DNA of 64,000 nucleotides from Chitinophagaceae bacterium (GTDB lineage Bacteria; Bacteroidota; Bacteroidia; Chitinophagales; Chitinophagaceae). Of this stretch, positions 62,092 through 64,000 are shown piece after piece. Both the position numbers and the translations under genes were made by a program. Every line of letters starts with the position of its first letter. Within the stretch, counting starts at the first letter, position 1. Under the pieces are notes generated by a model. The model saw nothing but the letters and a program-made list of their open reading frames with translations. It searched no databases and was not told the origin of the DNA. The stretch is taken from NCBI GenBank assembly GCA_004322425.1, contig SCVJ01000042.1, positions 62,001 through 126,000 of the forward strand. Reading direction: 5' to 3'.

Positions 62092-63162
62092 ATGAAACAC
62101 AAAACAAGATATTGGTTTTTTCAATTGGGTGGATGGGGCTCGGTTACGTTGATTAACATTTTTTTTGCGTACTCGTTTGATCGATTAGATACAATACACG
62201 ATAGAAATGTAATTTTTGGAAGGCTAACCTTTTTTATTCTTCTTGGTATTTTGTTTACACACTTTATGCGTTTTATTTTAAAAACATTTAAAGTTTTGCA
62301 AAAAAGTCTAAAACTTCAATTACTGCAATTATTATTTATTACAGTAATCATTGCCATTGCTACTTCTGTATTCCATAATTTATTGATAAGTAAATTTGAT
62401 ATTTTAACTAAAACAGAGAAAGCTTTCAAAGATGACTTTCTCCTTTTGACTTTAAGTGGGTCCTTTTATTTCTTTTTATATTTTTTAATTTGGAACTTAA
62501 TTTATTTTTCGTACCATTTTGTTTCCAAAAGCCAAAAGCAACAATTAGATACACTGCAATTGGAGTCATTAGTAAAAGAGTTGGAATTACAAACGATAAA
62601 AGCCCATATTAATCCTCACTTTATTTTCAATTCCATGAACAGCATTAGAGCATTAATAGATGAAGATCCATCGCGTGCACGAAATGCAATTACAGAATTG
62701 AGTAATATTTTAAGAAGTAGTTTGCATACAGAAAAAATAGAAACCGTTTCGTTCGAAAAAGAATTACATATTGTTAAAGATTATTTGGCACTGGAAAAAA
62801 TGCGTTTCGAAGATCGGCTACAAGTTATTTATGAAGTTGAAACTGCAACTACAACCAAAATGGTACCTCCAATGATGGTACAGATTTTAGTTGAAAATGC
62901 CATTAAACACGGTATCAGTAAGAGTATTAGTGGAGGCGAAGTAAAAATTAGTTCAAAAATAATTGACAATTATCATGTGTTGGCTGTTCAAAATACAGGT
63001 CAACTTATTGAACTAATACAAACAGAAACAGAAGAGGGCAAAACTTTTGGAATTCCCAGCACAATTGCACGGCTTCGACTTTTATATGGAGACAAAGCTC
63101 ATTTTACTATTAAGCAACTAAATGCAGAAACAGTAGAAGCAAAAATATTGTTGCCAGTGTAG
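62092..63162 (+). CDS. LytS/YehU-like sensor histidine kinase
   Basis: Four-TM N-terminus; INPHFIFNSMNSIRALIDEDPSRARNAITELSNILRSSL; VPPMMVQILVENAIKHGIS. Confidence 0.93.
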   Translation: MKHKTRYWFFQLGGWGSVTLINIFFAYSFDRLDTIHDRNVIFGRLTFFILLGILFTHFMRFILKTFKVLQKSLKLQLLQLLFITVIIAIATSVFHNLLISKFDILTKTEKAFKDDFLLLTLSGSFYFFLYFLIWNLIYFSYHFVSKSQKQQLDTLQLESLVKELELQTIKAHINPHFIFNSMNSIRALIDEDPSRARNAITELSNILRSSLHTEKIETVSFEKELHIVKDYLALEKMRFEDRLQVIYEVETATTTKMVPPMMVQILVENAIKHGISKSISGGEVKISSKIIDNYHVLAVQNTGQLIELIQTETEEGKTFGIPSTIARLRLLYGDKAHFTIKQLNAETVEAKILLPV

Positions 63163-63187
63163 TTTGTTGAATGTTAAACTAATTATT

Positions 63188-63916
63188 ATGAGAGCAATCA
63201 TTATTGACGACGAAAGATTAGCAAGAACAGAACTTAAGAGATTGTTGCAACAGTTTCCTGAAATTGAAATTGTTGATGAAGCCACCAATGTGGATGAGGC
63301 TATTACTAAAATTGATAAACTACAACCCGATCTTATTTTTTTAGATATTCAAATGCCCGGTAAATCTGGCTTTGATTTATTGAGTGAAATGGATTTAGTT
63401 CCCTATGTGATTTTTACCACTGCGTATGATGAATATGCTCTAAAGGCTTTTGAAGTAAATGCCTTGGACTATTTATTAAAACCCATTGAGCCTTTACGAC
63501 TGGCTGATGCCATTCAAAAGCTGCATAATTTAGAAAAGAAAGAAAACAAACTATCTACAGATGTTACTAATAACAAATCACTATCCGAGTACGACCAAGT
63601 TTTTGTAAAAGATGGAGAACGGTGCTGGTTTGTAAATCTAAATGAAATTCGACTTTTTGAAAGTGTTGGTAATTATGCCAAAGTGTTTTTTGGCAGCAAT
63701 AAACCACTCGTATTAAAATCGCTAAATTCCTTGGAAGAGAGATTGGATGATAAAATGTTTTTCCGTGCCAACCGAAAGCATATTGTCAATCTTAGAATGA
63801 TTGAAAAAATTGAAACTTATTTTAACGGTGGGCTTTTACTTGAATTGAAAGGTGGAGAAAAAATTGAAGTGAGCAGAAGGCAAACGGTAAAATTCAAAGA
63901 AAAAATGAGTTTATAA
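63188..63916 (+). CDS. LytTR-family response regulator
   Basis: MRAIIIDDERLARTELKRLL; DLIFLDIQMPGKSGFDLL; KPIEPLRLADAI; C-terminal LytTR FFRANRKHIVNLRMIEKIE. Start moved to 63188. Confidence 0.93.
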   Translation: MRAIIIDDERLARTELKRLLQQFPEIEIVDEATNVDEAITKIDKLQPDLIFLDIQMPGKSGFDLLSEMDLVPYVIFTTAYDEYALKAFEVNALDYLLKPIEPLRLADAIQKLHNLEKKENKLSTDVTNNKSLSEYDQVFVKDGERCWFVNLNEIRLFESVGNYAKVFFGSNKPLVLKSLNSLEERLDDKMFFRANRKHIVNLRMIEKIETYFNGGLLLELKGGEKIEVSRRQTVKFKEKMSL

Positions 63917-63920
63917 TAAA

Positions 63921-64000
63921 TCAACTGATTTTAATGGTAGTACTATGAACGGCGGCGGCTATTTCTGTAATTAAGGAGCTGTCTTTTTCAATTGCATTAC
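63921..64000 (-). CDS. Possible 3' end of a minus-strand CDS truncated by window edge
   Basis: Minus frame reads ...NAIEKDSSLITEIAAAVHSTTIKIS* ending 4 nt from the convergent LytTR gene. Too short to identify. Confidence 0.35.
   Translation of the reverse strand, partial: NAIEKDSSLITEIAAAVHSTTIKIS

Overview
This 64 kb window is AT-rich and looks chromosomal, from a Bacteroidota organism (Chitinophagaceae-like by gene content and TAnnTTTG-type -7 motifs). It is densely packed with mostly housekeeping genes. Recognisable blocks are: a glycerol cluster (glpK-glpD-glpF plus an exported RidA-like protein); a MbnP/MauG(MbnH)-type pair; an 11-gene complex I locus (nuoABCDHIJKLMN) with no nuoEFG, preceded by an FNR-like flavoprotein gene and followed by a small unknown ORF; a T9SS cargo protein; mfd; gyrB; the lipid A genes lpxD and lpxC/fabZ; porX; an MsbA-like ABC exporter; rbfA; a transketolase N-half; a divergent WecA-like protein; frr; scpA; dxs; and a LytS/LytTR two-component pair. 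I saw no CRISPR array, prophage, transposase, rRNA or tRNA. The best leads are the NADH-module-less complex I locus with its flanking FNR and unknown ORFs, the MbnP/MbnH-like pair, a 1123-aa OM protein whose peptidase-like N-domain appears to lack its zinc motif, and a WecA-like protein with altered conserved motifs. All family calls are from reading motifs by eye; no searches were run.
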